NCBI GenBank assembly: GCA_949296305.1
Contig: CASFOT010000110.1
Span: 1-34,265, forward strand
Direction of reading: 5' to 3'
DNA length: 34,265 bases
Source: an uncultured Erysipelotrichaceae bacterium
GTDB taxonomy: Bacteria > Bacillota_I > Bacilli_A > Erysipelotrichales > Erysipelotrichaceae
The notes beneath the pieces were generated by a model. That model saw only the letters and a program-made list of their open reading frames with translations, was not told where the DNA came from and made no database searches. The position numbers and the translations under genes were made by a program. Positions within the stretch are counted from its first letter, which is position 1. The number at the start of each line of letters is the position of its first letter. This document shows positions 19,743 through 27,496 of this stretch, piece by piece.

Positions 19743-20007
19743 TTTTCCACATAAATTGTGGAAAAAAAGACGATAAATATAAATAATTTCAAAGTTTTCC
19801 ACATTATCCACATCGTTAATTTGTGGAAAACGAAGTTGTGGATAACCAAAAATGTGGAAAAGTGGAAAAATAACATCGATCAACAACAGAAAAGTGGAAA
19901 ACTGTGGATAAGTATACGTGATAACTATCATATATTTTAAAGTTTTCCACATTATCCACATGATGTGGAAATGCGGAAAAAACAACATGTGGAAAAGATG
20001 TGGAAAA
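19743..20007. other. Major DnaA-box cluster of oriC (dnaA-rpmH gap)
   Basis: At least twelve DnaA boxes lie here, in both orientations. Perfect TTATCCACA (or TGTGGATAA) boxes are at 19804, 19837, 19903 and 19952. TTTTCCACA/TGTGGAAAA boxes are at 19743, 19757, 19795, 19822, 19853, 19943, 19988 and 19999. Weaker AGTGGAAAA and TGTGGAAAT forms are at 19861, 19893 and 19964. The 18-bp pair TTTTCCACATTATCCACA, two boxes abutting, occurs twice (19795-19812 and 19943-19960), within identical 23-bp segments 148 bp apart. This is the larger half of a bipartite origin. Open frames here are only repeats read as codons. Confidence 0.93.
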
Positions 20008-20063
20008 TAAAAATTGCGGTGAATGATCAAGGATCGGTCCATTTGATGTTTCATCAAAATTTA

Positions 20064-20092
20064 TTGACTTTTAAATATAGATTATGTATAAT
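20064..20092 (+). promoter_or_regulatory. Consensus promoter of rpmH-rnpA
   Basis: TTGACT (20064-20069), 17 bp, TATAAT (20087-20092), 57 bp before the rpmH start. One mismatch to consensus. Confidence 0.88.
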
Positions 20093-20148
20093 TTGTTAGC
20101 AATGCTCAAAATGTGTATAAATAGAAAGAATCGGAGGTGTCTAATTGT

Positions 20149-20283
20149 ATGAAAAGAACATATCAGCCGAGCAAAAGAAAACACCAGAAGACACATGGGT
20201 TTAGAGCCCGTATGGCTACCGTAGGAGGGCGCAGGGTTTTAGCACGTCGCCGTAAAAAAGGTAGAAAAGTGTTATCAGCTTAA
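20149..20283 (+). CDS. rpmH: Ribosomal protein L34
   Basis: The frame from ATG 20149 to TAA 20283 encodes 44 residues, starting [20 protein letters not shown] and continuing as [23 protein letters not shown], an unmistakable L34. It is too short for most ORF finders. GGAGGTG stands 9 bp upstream. It is the first gene right of the origin, followed by a hairpin and then rnpA. Confidence 0.97.
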   Translation: MKRTYQPSKRKHQKTHGFRARMATVGGRRVLARRRKKGRKVLSA

Positions 20284-20308
20284 AAATCACCTACGGGTGA
20301 TTTTTTTG
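20282..20308 (+). terminator. Hairpin between rpmH and rnpA
   Basis: AAAAATCACC (20282-20291), loop TACG, GGTGATTTTT (20296-20305), then more Ts. The stem starts inside the rpmH stop codon. As rnpA has no clear promoter of its own, this probably works as a partial terminator that lowers rnpA, yidC and jag relative to the ribosomal protein. Confidence 0.8.
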
Positions 20309-20333
20309 TAAATGCGATTAAAGAGGTGGACGT

Positions 20334-20663
20334 ATGAAAAAAAAATATCGCGTCTGTAAAAACTATGAATTTAGTTCAATAATGAATGAAAAGCACTATT
20401 ATGCATGTCCTTCTTTTGTTATTTATGTAAAGCCAAGAATTCTTGATCATGCGAGAGTAGGAATTTCGGTTGGAAAAAAAATGGGAAAAGCAATCATAAG
20501 AAACAAAATAAAAAGACAAGTGCGTATGATGGTTGATGAAATCTATGATTTTACAGAGGATTTCGACACAATTATTATTGTTCGTCCAAAATACCATGAA
20601 GAAAACTATGGAAACAATAAAAAAAGCTTGGAAAGATTAAAGAAAAAAGTTAAAATAGTATAG
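20334..20663 (+). CDS. rnpA: Ribonuclease P protein component
   Basis: RnpA helps the RNase P RNA process tRNA 5' ends. At 109 residues the length is typical. The central RNR motif is present within GISVGKKMGKAIIRNKIKRQ, with the basic YRVCKNYEFSSI start. AGAGGTGG stands 7 bp before the ATG. It follows rpmH as in nearly all bacteria. No yidD gene lies between rnpA and yidC, only 48 bp. Confidence 0.96.
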   Translation: MKKKYRVCKNYEFSSIMNEKHYYACPSFVIYVKPRILDHARVGISVGKKMGKAIIRNKIKRQVRMMVDEIYDFTEDFDTIIIVRPKYHEENYGNNKKSLERLKKKVKIV

Positions 20664-20711
20664 TATATGAATGTGCGATTTTAGCGTAAAAAAACAGTAA
20701 GGAGAATGTAA

Positions 20712-21713
20712 ATGAAGAATTTTTTCAAAAATAAAAAGAAACTGTTGTTTATCGCTTTGTTGGTGATGGTTTCTTTGACCGCTTGTTCTTCACCACGTGG
20801 ATCAGATGGAAAAACGAAGGTAAATGAAATTATTGCATCTGAAACTTTTGAAGTTCAGAAAAAAAATGTAAATATTTCTGAAATTCCAGAAGAATTAAAA
20901 AGCGAATATGAAAAGTTAAGCGATGATGATTACATTACAGTGGAAACAACTTCATTTGGGGATGCAATGGGTACAGGTTGGTTTAATGGTTTGATCGTTT
21001 GGCCGATTGCACAGTTGATCAACTGGATTGCAGGAAAGACAGATGCTGGTTTTGGTATCATCGGAGCAACCTGCTTGATTCAGTTATTAGTATTTGCCTT
21101 TACAGTGAAATCTCAAGTATCTTCACAGCGAATGCAGATGTTACAGCCTGAATTACAGAAAATTCAAAATAAATACGCAGGCAAAACAGATGACCGTTCA
21201 AAAATGATGCAGGCACAAGAAATGCAGAGTTTATATAAGAAAAACAATATTTCACCGATTGGATCTATTTTGGTTATGTTTATTCAGCTGCCAATCTTGT
21301 TTGGAATGTATTATGCAACCATGCGTGCAAGCTCGATCGTAGTCGGATCTTTCGGAAATATTGATCTTTCAGTAACACCGATGGTTGGTTTACAAGACGG
21401 AAAAATCTCTTATATTATCATTTTTGTACTGATGGTAATCTTTAACTTTTTATCATATAAGATTCCGCAGTGGCTGCAAAAATATGAAAAGAAGAAACAT
21501 CATGTGAAAGAAAAGAAATATGCACAGCCAAAACAGAGCGGTGGCATGATGAATAACATGAACATGATGATGTATATGAGTACAGCTATGATCGCTATTT
21601 TGGCATTCTCTTGGCCATTAGCCATGTCTTTCTATTGGTTGGTATCTTCTATCTTCCGTGTATGTCAAAACTTAGTAGTACATAAATTCTTTATTTCTAA
21701 AAGTGCAGCGTAA
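20712..21713 (+). CDS. yidC: Membrane protein insertase YidC (lipoprotein form)
   Basis: YidC/OxaA inserts membrane proteins with or without SecYEG. The 333-residue protein has an N-terminal lipoprotein signal with lipobox LTAC and acylated Cys at 25, as in Gram-positive SpoIIIJ. The core follows: GTGWFNGLIVWPIAQLINWI, a long basic cytoplasmic loop (SSQRMQMLQPELQKIQNKYAG), and later helices with ISPIGSILVMFIQLPILFGMYYAT. The conserved arginine of the hydrophilic groove is likely in TVKSQVSSQRM. The tail is rich in Lys, with a methionine-rich stretch MMNNMNMMMYM near residue 280. TAAGGAGAATG precedes the ATG. Confidence 0.95.
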   Translation: MKNFFKNKKKLLFIALLVMVSLTACSSPRGSDGKTKVNEIIASETFEVQKKNVNISEIPEELKSEYEKLSDDDYITVETTSFGDAMGTGWFNGLIVWPIAQLINWIAGKTDAGFGIIGATCLIQLLVFAFTVKSQVSSQRMQMLQPELQKIQNKYAGKTDDRSKMMQAQEMQSLYKKNNISPIGSILVMFIQLPILFGMYYATMRASSIVVGSFGNIDLSVTPMVGLQDGKISYIIIFVLMVIFNFLSYKIPQWLQKYEKKKHHVKEKKYAQPKQSGGMMNNMNMMMYMSTAMIAILAFSWPLAMSFYWLVSSIFRVCQNLVVHKFFISKSAA

Positions 21714-21728
21714 GGGAGGAATACTAGA

Positions 21729-22346
21729 ATGACGATTCAAGTTTATACTGGTAAGAATCTAGAAGAATTATTAAAAAGTGTTGCAGCAGAAAAAGGTGTA
21801 TCCGTTGAAGATCTGACTTATACCATAAAAGAAGAAAAAGCCGGATTTTTAGGTATTGGTGGGAAAATTGAAGCTGAAATTTACTGCAGTAAAGATATTG
21901 AATCATTTTTGAAAAATTATTTGAAGACATTCTTCACAAATATCGAAATGAGCGCGGATGTTGTTGTTGAAAATGATGAAGGATTTTACCGCATCAATGT
22001 CGATGCTGAAAATAATGCCGTACTGATTGGGAAAAACGGACGTGCTTTACAATCATTAAATACCATTGTAAAAGCAGCAGCTTCTTCAGAATTTAAAAAG
22101 AGAATCGGTGTATTGATCGATATCAATGGATATAAACAGGAAAAATATAAGAAAGTATGTTCTTTGGCAATGCGTGTTGCTAAAGATGTAAGACGCACGA
22201 AAACAGATGCAATCTTAGATCCGATGCCAGCAGATGAACGTAAAGCAATTCATAATCATTTAGCTGGAATGGAAAATATTTCTACTGTCAGTGAAGGTGA
22301 AGGTAATAATCGTCGATTGAAAATCATATATACACCGGAAAAGTAA
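21729..22346 (+). CDS. khpB: RNA-binding protein KhpB (Jag/SpoIIIJ-associated)
   Basis: This 205-residue protein has the three Jag domains: the N-terminal Jag_N (VYTGKNLEELLKSVAAEKGVS and EEKAGFLGIGG), a KH domain with the GKNG loop (about residue 101), and a C-terminal R3H domain with DPMPADERKAIHNHL. In streptococci and bacilli, KhpB forms an RNA-binding complex with KhpA and affects cell growth. GGAGGAA stands 9 bp before the ATG. It is the last gene of the rpmH-rnpA-yidC-jag run. No mnmE follows. Confidence 0.95.
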   Translation: MTIQVYTGKNLEELLKSVAAEKGVSVEDLTYTIKEEKAGFLGIGGKIEAEIYCSKDIESFLKNYLKTFFTNIEMSADVVVENDEGFYRINVDAENNAVLIGKNGRALQSLNTIVKAAASSEFKKRIGVLIDINGYKQEKYKKVCSLAMRVAKDVRRTKTDAILDPMPADERKAIHNHLAGMENISTVSEGEGNNRRLKIIYTPEK

Positions 22347-22360
22347 TTTTAATGGTCATG

Positions 22361-22387
22361 ATCCCATCCATACAGATGGGATTTTTT
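22361..22387 (+). terminator. Terminator after khpB
   Basis: Stem ATCCCATC (22361-22368) / GATGGGAT (22375-22382) followed by a T-run, about 15 bp after the khpB stop. It closes the rpmH-to-jag unit. Confidence 0.88.
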
Positions 22388-22390
22388 AAT

Positions 22391-22421
22391 AGAAAAACTC
22401 AATCAGAAAAAGCTGATTGAG
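22391..22421 (-). terminator. Terminator of the CdaR-like gene
   Basis: Minus-strand CTCAATCAG-CTTTTT-CTGATTGAG, with arms at 22398-22406 and 22413-22421, then TTTTTCT, 20 bp after the stop of the CdaR-like gene. It converges on the khpB terminator. Confidence 0.85.
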
Positions 22422-22440
22422 CAATATGTTCGTTTAGTGA

Positions 22441-23577
22441 TCATTCTTTAATATTGTTTTGATTGGTCAGTTTATAATAATGAATGAAATAATTTAAAAA
22501 TATTGCATCGGAATAATTTTTAATGATATCGATATGAAATAATTCATTTAGTTTATTTAAATGAGATAAGACCGTATTTCTATGTAAATTCAGTAATCGA
22601 GAAGTTTCATTTAGATTGCCATATGATGATAGATATACTTCAAAGGTGTGGATATAGTTTGAAAAATTACGAATTTTGATATTTGATTTATAAAGATCAA
22701 AAATGGTATATAATTCTTTGAAGTCGATGAAATTTTTAAAATACTGATCTACATGATCACTGAAAAAAAGAATTTTACTTTTTATTTCATTATTTTGTAG
22801 AAGCCAGCTGATCTGGTAAGTAGATTCTTTATATAAAGAAGGTCTTTTTTGAGGCAGACCAAAAACAGCGCAATGAATAGAAGAAGAAATGGTCGTGTTG
22901 TTCAAAATAGCAGAAAACCATTGAAGACATTCCTCTTTATAATTAGCTGCTTCTGTTTTTGTCAATGCTTTTAATATCAGTATGGAGTTATTCTTATACT
23001 GCAATGAAATATCTTGATAATTGATGTATTTTTGATGTTGCAATTCCATTAGTAAATATTTATTGCTTTTGACCTGTGATGAAATTTCAATCAAACAAGG
23101 AATTCGAATGATATTGCTATCATAATTTAATTGTTCCAGATGAACTTTTAAATTTGAGTTAGAAAGCTTTGTATCAAAAAGAAGATTAAAGATTCGTTGA
23201 CTAAGTTCAACATTATGCATTTTCTCATCCTTTAAGTTTTCTAATTCAATCATAGATTCTATCGTTATCTTTAAGATACCGGCAAAAGGTAAAACTTCTT
23301 TTGGATTGCCACGAATCCCCAGCACACCAACAACTTCTTCTTTATCAGTCAAAAGTATATTTACACCTGAACAAGTACCAATAAAAGAATCGTCATCTAC
23401 AACAGCTATTTCTTTTTTTTTCTTTATGATTTCATGAGCAATTTCATGATATTCTCCAATCCTGCTTACATCAGTACTGGCAATAATGTAACCTTTGCAA
23501 TTCATTATGTTGATATCATATTTTGTATTTGAAGATATTTTTTTGATGAATTGTTTTGCTAAGGTTGCAGTCAGCAT
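22441..23577 (-). CDS. CdaR-family (sugar diacid) transcriptional regulator
   Basis: This 378-residue protein resembles the CdaR/sugar diacid recognition regulators. The N-terminal diacid-recognition region begins MLTATLAKQFIKKISSNTKYDINIMN and includes GYIIASTDVSRIGEYHEIA and VLGIRGNPKEV. The C-terminal PucR-type helix-turn-helix reads FEVYLSSYGNLNETSRLLNLHRNTVLSHLNKL. CdaR proteins typically respond to glycerate-like or diacid ligands; the effector here is unknown. The start overlaps the stop of the upstream HAD gene by one base (TAATG). The pair is probably an operon. It is transcribed toward the origin, against replication. Confidence 0.8.
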   Translation of the reverse strand: MLTATLAKQFIKKISSNTKYDINIMNCKGYIIASTDVSRIGEYHEIAHEIIKKKKEIAVVDDDSFIGTCSGVNILLTDKEEVVGVLGIRGNPKEVLPFAGILKITIESMIELENLKDEKMHNVELSQRIFNLLFDTKLSNSNLKVHLEQLNYDSNIIRIPCLIEISSQVKSNKYLLMELQHQKYINYQDISLQYKNNSILILKALTKTEAANYKEECLQWFSAILNNTTISSSIHCAVFGLPQKRPSLYKESTYQISWLLQNNEIKSKILFFSDHVDQYFKNFIDFKELYTIFDLYKSNIKIRNFSNYIHTFEVYLSSYGNLNETSRLLNLHRNTVLSHLNKLNELFHIDIIKNYSDAIFLNYFIHYYKLTNQNNIKE

Positions 23578-24464
23578 TATACGATCCCTCTTTCTATGCT
23601 TTTTAAGAAATGGATGATTCCATCTTCATCATTCGTTACAGTAGTATAAGATGCAATCTCTTTAGTTTGTTGATCTGCATTTCCCATCGCTACACTATTT
23701 GGAAAATTTGAAAGCATTTCATGGTCATTCATGCTGTCTCCAAATACAACTACTTGAGAATCTTTGAGATTTAATTTCTTATAAAGCTCTGTAAGTGCAT
23801 TTGCCTTGCTGACATTAAAATGATTCACTTCAACGCTGCTTTTTGTTAAACGATATAAATTATACAAGTCGGTTTCTTTTAATCGTTTTATGAATTGATC
23901 AACATTCTTAGGTTTCCCTCTTATAATGAATTTATTGACACTCGTGGTCAAATATTCTAGGATGTCATTTACATCTACAGCAGTTCTGGACATATAAAGA
24001 AAATTTGTCACTCTTACATGAGGAAAATATTTTCTTAATAAAGCATCGTGTTTTCTAGCAAATTTTCGTTTTAATTGCACCCATTTATTGCTTTCTACGA
24101 TATACTGATTCTGATATTCAGCGATGATATACAAATGATATTCTCTTGCAAGTGTCACGATATAATGGATTTCTTCTTGTTTTAGAGGATCAAAAGAAAT
24201 ATTTTTATTATCTTCACAACAGATAATGCCTGCACCATTGCCATAAACAATATATCCTTTATATTGATCTAATTGCAATTCTTGTATAAAAGACTTCGTT
24301 TCAAAGGGTGCACGGCCTGTACATAAAGCAATTCTTTTCCCCTTCTTCTGCATCTCAATCAGCGATTGTTTTGTTAGATCTGAAATTTGTCTTTTTGAAT
24401 TCAGAAGTGTTCCATCAATATCTGTAGCTATTAGTTTTATTGATTCATAATTAAGGTGATCCAT
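23577..24464 (-). CDS. HAD superfamily phosphatase, Cof type
   Basis: This 295-residue protein belongs to the Cof/YidA type of HAD phosphatases that hydrolyse sugar phosphates and related phosphate esters. The nucleophile motif is DIDGT (D15, D17), motif II-like TGRAPF, and motif IV GDSMNDHEML with a trailing NSVAMGNA. A type IIB cap domain lies between. The substrate is unknown. AGGGGG stands about 9 bp before the ATG. It overlaps the CdaR-like gene at one base, suggesting the regulator and phosphatase act together, perhaps on a sugar phosphate or a toxic phospho-intermediate. Confidence 0.87.
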   Translation of the reverse strand: MDHLNYESIKLIATDIDGTLLNSKRQISDLTKQSLIEMQKKGKRIALCTGRAPFETKSFIQELQLDQYKGYIVYGNGAGIICCEDNKNISFDPLKQEEIHYIVTLAREYHLYIIAEYQNQYIVESNKWVQLKRKFARKHDALLRKYFPHVRVTNFLYMSRTAVDVNDILEYLTTSVNKFIIRGKPKNVDQFIKRLKETDLYNLYRLTKSSVEVNHFNVSKANALTELYKKLNLKDSQVVVFGDSMNDHEMLSNFPNSVAMGNADQQTKEIASYTTVTNDEDGIIHFLKSIERGIV

Positions 24465-24567
24465 GCAACTTTACCCCCTATATCTAAGTAAAGTTATAGT
24501 ATCACAAGAATTTATGGAAAATATGACTATGCAGACAATCTGAAAAAATATTCAAAAATAGTGAAAA

Positions 24568-25332
24568 TTAATCAGTTTCCAGTTCTTTTAAATATAAGAT
24601 ATACTGAAGAAATAACATTTCTGCGATAATAAAAAACATTCCGCCAGGTGCAAAGGTCATTTTGCCAATTGGAATTCTGGAAAATGAGGTAAGAAAGAAA
24701 AGAGGAGCATCCGCTAAACGAGAAAGCGAATTTTCTTTTAAATTTGTTAAAGAAATGATTTTATAGTTTTTCTTTTTACATTCTAATGCAAAGTCAACGA
24801 TAACTTTAGATTCTCCACCATAGGAAAATAAAAATATGATATCGTTTTCTTGTACATTTTGGAGCATATTTTCTCTTTCGCTTGAACCATAAACCAGATT
24901 GATGAAAATTCCAGTCTTATAGAACATGTTTTTTAGATGCATGATTGCCAGCTGCTGCATCTCTCCGCTGCCAAAAGCGAAAATGTGGTTGGCATTGTGA
25001 ATCAGCTTGCAAGCTTCTTTCATATTTTGGGAATTAGTATAATCCATAGATTTCATATAATCATTACACACATCTGATATGATGTGTTCATTTAAATTAC
25101 TATTGCTTACTTGTTCGTTTCGCAGATGGAATTTTAATTCACTAAACCCTTCTAATGAGATCTTTTGTGTAAAACGAAGAATACTTGTTCTAGAAACATT
25201 GCATTCGTTTGCCAGCTCAGTAATCGACATGTGACAACATTTTTCTGAATGATTACTGATAAATCGCCAAATATGAAGATCATTTGAATTAAGATCATCA
25301 TAATGTTCATTAACTAGTTCCATTAATTTCAT
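24568..25332 (-). CDS. RpiR/MurR-family transcriptional regulator (copy 1)
   Basis: This 254-residue regulator has an N-terminal HTH-6 domain (MSITELANECNVSRTSILRFTQKI) and a C-terminal SIS sugar-phosphate-binding domain (HIFAFGSGEMQQLAIMHLKN). RpiR proteins typically bind phosphorylated sugars. It is divergent from malP, with a 475-bp gap between, so it is a good candidate for the malP regulator. In B. subtilis the related MalR (YfiA) activates the malA-malR-malP operon. A paralogue of 260 residues lies beside the first GH4 gene. Confidence 0.85.
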   Translation of the reverse strand: MKLMELVNEHYDDLNSNDLHIWRFISNHSEKCCHMSITELANECNVSRTSILRFTQKISLEGFSELKFHLRNEQVSNSNLNEHIISDVCNDYMKSMDYTNSQNMKEACKLIHNANHIFAFGSGEMQQLAIMHLKNMFYKTGIFINLVYGSSERENMLQNVQENDIIFLFSYGGESKVIVDFALECKKKNYKIISLTNLKENSLSRLADAPLFFLTSFSRIPIGKMTFAPGGMFFIIAEMLFLQYILYLKELETD

Positions 25333-25658
25333 AAAAAGGCTCCTTTATCAATTTGTGCAAGAAAAAAGACTTAAAAACCAATCAACTATAAATATAGCAG
25401 AAATAGATGGATCAACCAATTATATTATTAAGATGATCGGATGAAAAAATAGGTGAACAGTCTTATAAATGAAACAATATAGAAAGATTTATTCAAATAT
25501 TTGTACATTTATATAAAAAATATTTTATTTATGTACGATATTTGTTTATTCTATTTTAACATTAAAATAATAAAAAATAAAATTTTAATTAGTAAATTTG
25601 CATATAAAATTATAAAAAAAATGTGCAAAATAAACAAATTTAACAAAAAGGAAAAAGT
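25333..25658. other. AT-rich gap between the RpiR gene and the malP control region
   Basis: About 330 bp with no convincing gene. A 65-codon frame at 25501-25698 is low-complexity, isoleucine- and lysine-rich, lacks a ribosome site, and is not called. Short imperfect inverted repeats are seen (GTACAT and ATGTAC arms near 25502-25535). The RpiR promoter could not be assigned. Confidence 0.5.
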
Positions 25659-25680
25659 TTCAATTTCTGGGAATGATTCC
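25659..25680. promoter_or_regulatory. Putative RpiR operator upstream of malP
   Basis: TTCAATTTCTGGGAATGATT continues into CC, containing the perfect 11-bp palindrome GGAATGATTCC. A matching sequence, TTCAATTTTTGGGAAAAATC, lies at the same distance (about 58-59 bp) upstream of the first GH4 promoter. It sits around -93 to -72 relative to the predicted start, a position suited to an activator. A further half-copy, TATTTTGGGAAAC, follows at 25681-25693. Confidence 0.5.
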
Positions 25681-25716
25681 TATTTTGGGAAACAATGACA
25701 AATCTTTTAATAAAAA

Positions 25717-25745
25717 TTGAAAGCGATTACTTTCAATGATATTAT
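25717..25745 (+). promoter_or_regulatory. malP promoter with cre site over the -35 box
   Basis: -35 TTGAAA (25717-25722), 17 bp, -10 TATTAT (25740-25745). The 15 bases from 25717, TTGAAAGCGATTACT, match the CcpA-site consensus WTGNAANCGNWNNCW at every fixed position, and outer arms TTGAAAG and CTTTCAA extend the symmetry to 25736. CcpA bound here would block RNA polymerase when glucose is plentiful. Confidence 0.75.
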
Positions 25746-25807
25746 TTCTGTGTCAAGAGTAAAGCAAAAGGCTTTATAAAAAAGGAAAGGAAAGGAGAAA
25801 GATAATT

Positions 25808-27418
25808 ATGATGCAGAAAATTCAAAAATTTGGCGGTGCGATGTTTACTCCGGTATTACTATTCGCATTTTCAGGTATTGTAGTTGGTATCTGTACAGTT
25901 CTAACAAGTGAAGTAATTGTTGGCGGTATTGCAAAAACAGATACGATGTGGTATCAAGTTTGGTGGACAATTAAGGAAGGGGCTTGGACGTTATTCCGTC
26001 AGGTTCCGTTGCTCTTTGTTATTTCTTTGCCTATTGGTTTAGCTAAGAAACAACAAGGGCGTGCTTGTATGGAAGCTCTCGTGCTTTACTTGACATTTAA
26101 CTATTTTATTGCAGCTATGCTGACAAATTGGGGACCAACATTTGGTATTGATTATACTTTAGAGGCAACTAGTGGTACAGGTCTTGCTTCAATCGCAAGT
26201 ATTAAAACTTTGGATACTTCAATGGTTGGTGCATTAGTTATCTCTGGTGTAGTCGTTTGGCTGCATAATCGTTACTTTGATACAAAACTTCCTGAATGGT
26301 TAGGTGTATTCAAAGGTTCATCTTTTGTTTGTGCAATTGGTTTCTTTGTAATGGGTATCTTAGCAGTGATTTTCTGCTTTGTATGGCCACAAGTTCAGAA
26401 CGTGATCAAAGCTATGCAAGGATTCTTCATGGGTAGCGGTGCAATTGGTGTTTGGGTTTACACATTCTGTGAACGTATTTTGATTCCTACCGGTCTTCAT
26501 CACTTTGTTTACATGCCATTCTCCTATGAGTCATTGGCAGTTGAAGGTGGATTCAAAGCAGCTTGGGCTTTGAATTTAAGTGAATATGCAGCTAGCAGCG
26601 AATCATTAGCTACATTGTTCCCTGCTGGACGTTTCGCATTATATGGACATTCTAAGATCTTCGCTGCTCCAGGTATTGCATTAGCATTCTATGTAACAGC
26701 AAAGAAAAACAAAAAACAAGAAGTTGCAGCTTTGATGATTCCAGTTGCATTAACAGCAATTATGTGTGGTATTACAGAACCAATCGAATTTACTTTCTTG
26801 TTTGCAGCACCATTCTTATGGCCAATTCACTCATTCTTAGCAGCAACATTAGCTACGATTGAATACTTCGTCGTTGGTATTTCCGGTGATTACTCTTCAG
26901 GTATCATTAACTGGTTAGCATTAGACTGGATCCCAATGGCAAAAAATCATATGGGCCAGATCGTTATGCAAGTCATTGTTGGTTTGATCTTTACAGCTAT
27001 TTGGTTCTTCGTATTCAGTTTCTTGATCAAGAAATTCGATCTGAAGACTCCTGGTCGCGAAGATGATGATGAAGAAGCTAAATTGATGACTAAGAAAGAT
27101 TATAAAGCAGCAAAAGAAGCTGAAAAATTTGGTGAAGATGCAAGCAACGATCCAACTGCAAATATAGAAGTACAAGGTGGCGATGCTGGTAAAGCAGCTG
27201 CATTCCTTCGTTTAGTTGGTGGTAAAGACAATGTTGCAGATGTTACAAACTGTGCGACTCGTCTGCGTTTGACATTAAAAGATGACAGTGTATTAGCACC
27301 ATTGAGTGACTTTAAGAAGGCTGGAGCACATGGTCTTGTTCATAAAGGAAAAGCAGTTCAGATCATCGTTGGTCTAAGCGTTCCAAGTGTACGTGAAGAA
27401 TTTGAAAAATTACTATAA
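25808..27418 (+). CDS. malP: PTS EIICB transporter, maltose/alpha-glucoside type (MalP/GlvC)
   Basis: This 536-residue protein imports and phosphorylates a sugar, probably maltose or another alpha-glucoside, at the cytoplasmic membrane. The EIIC domain starts MMQKIQKFGGAMFTPVLLFA and continues with family hallmarks such as ERILIPTGLHHF and GITEPIEFTFLF; the C-terminal EIIB holds the phosphorylation site NCATRLRL (Cys482). A charged linker (about 415-465) joins them. It closely resembles B. subtilis MalP. No EIIA is fused or encoded in the window, so a separate glucose-type EIIA must serve it. AAAGGAGAAAG precedes the start. Its promoter has a cre site and an RpiR-like element. Confidence 0.93.
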   Translation: MMQKIQKFGGAMFTPVLLFAFSGIVVGICTVLTSEVIVGGIAKTDTMWYQVWWTIKEGAWTLFRQVPLLFVISLPIGLAKKQQGRACMEALVLYLTFNYFIAAMLTNWGPTFGIDYTLEATSGTGLASIASIKTLDTSMVGALVISGVVVWLHNRYFDTKLPEWLGVFKGSSFVCAIGFFVMGILAVIFCFVWPQVQNVIKAMQGFFMGSGAIGVWVYTFCERILIPTGLHHFVYMPFSYESLAVEGGFKAAWALNLSEYAASSESLATLFPAGRFALYGHSKIFAAPGIALAFYVTAKKNKKQEVAALMIPVALTAIMCGITEPIEFTFLFAAPFLWPIHSFLAATLATIEYFVVGISGDYSSGIINWLALDWIPMAKNHMGQIVMQVIVGLIFTAIWFFVFSFLIKKFDLKTPGREDDDEEAKLMTKKDYKAAKEAEKFGEDASNDPTANIEVQGGDAGKAAAFLRLVGGKDNVADVTNCATRLRLTLKDDSVLAPLSDFKKAGAHGLVHKGKAVQIIVGLSVPSVREEFEKLL

Positions 27419-27453
27419 AACAAATTTCTAGTGCGAAGTAGAAAAAATACGTG

Positions 27454-27459
27454 TATAAT
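27454..27459 (+). promoter_or_regulatory. Possible -10 box upstream of the four-helix protein gene
   Basis: TATAAT with TG directly before it, 38 bp upstream of the chosen start. The -35 is poor. As no terminator follows malP, read-through is equally possible. Confidence 0.35.
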
Positions 27460-27496
27460 CTAATAGGATAGTTAAAAACAGTAAAGGGTGTTTGAA

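Noticed and set aside
19694..20057. Three overlapping frames in the origin region
   Set aside because: Their codons are repeated DnaA boxes read on either strand, giving His/Phe/Trp-rich nonsense.
25501..25698. 65-codon plus-strand frame before malP
   Set aside because: Low-complexity, Ile/Lys/Asn-rich, no ribosome site, and it runs through the operator-like element. Best read as an AT-rich intergenic frame.
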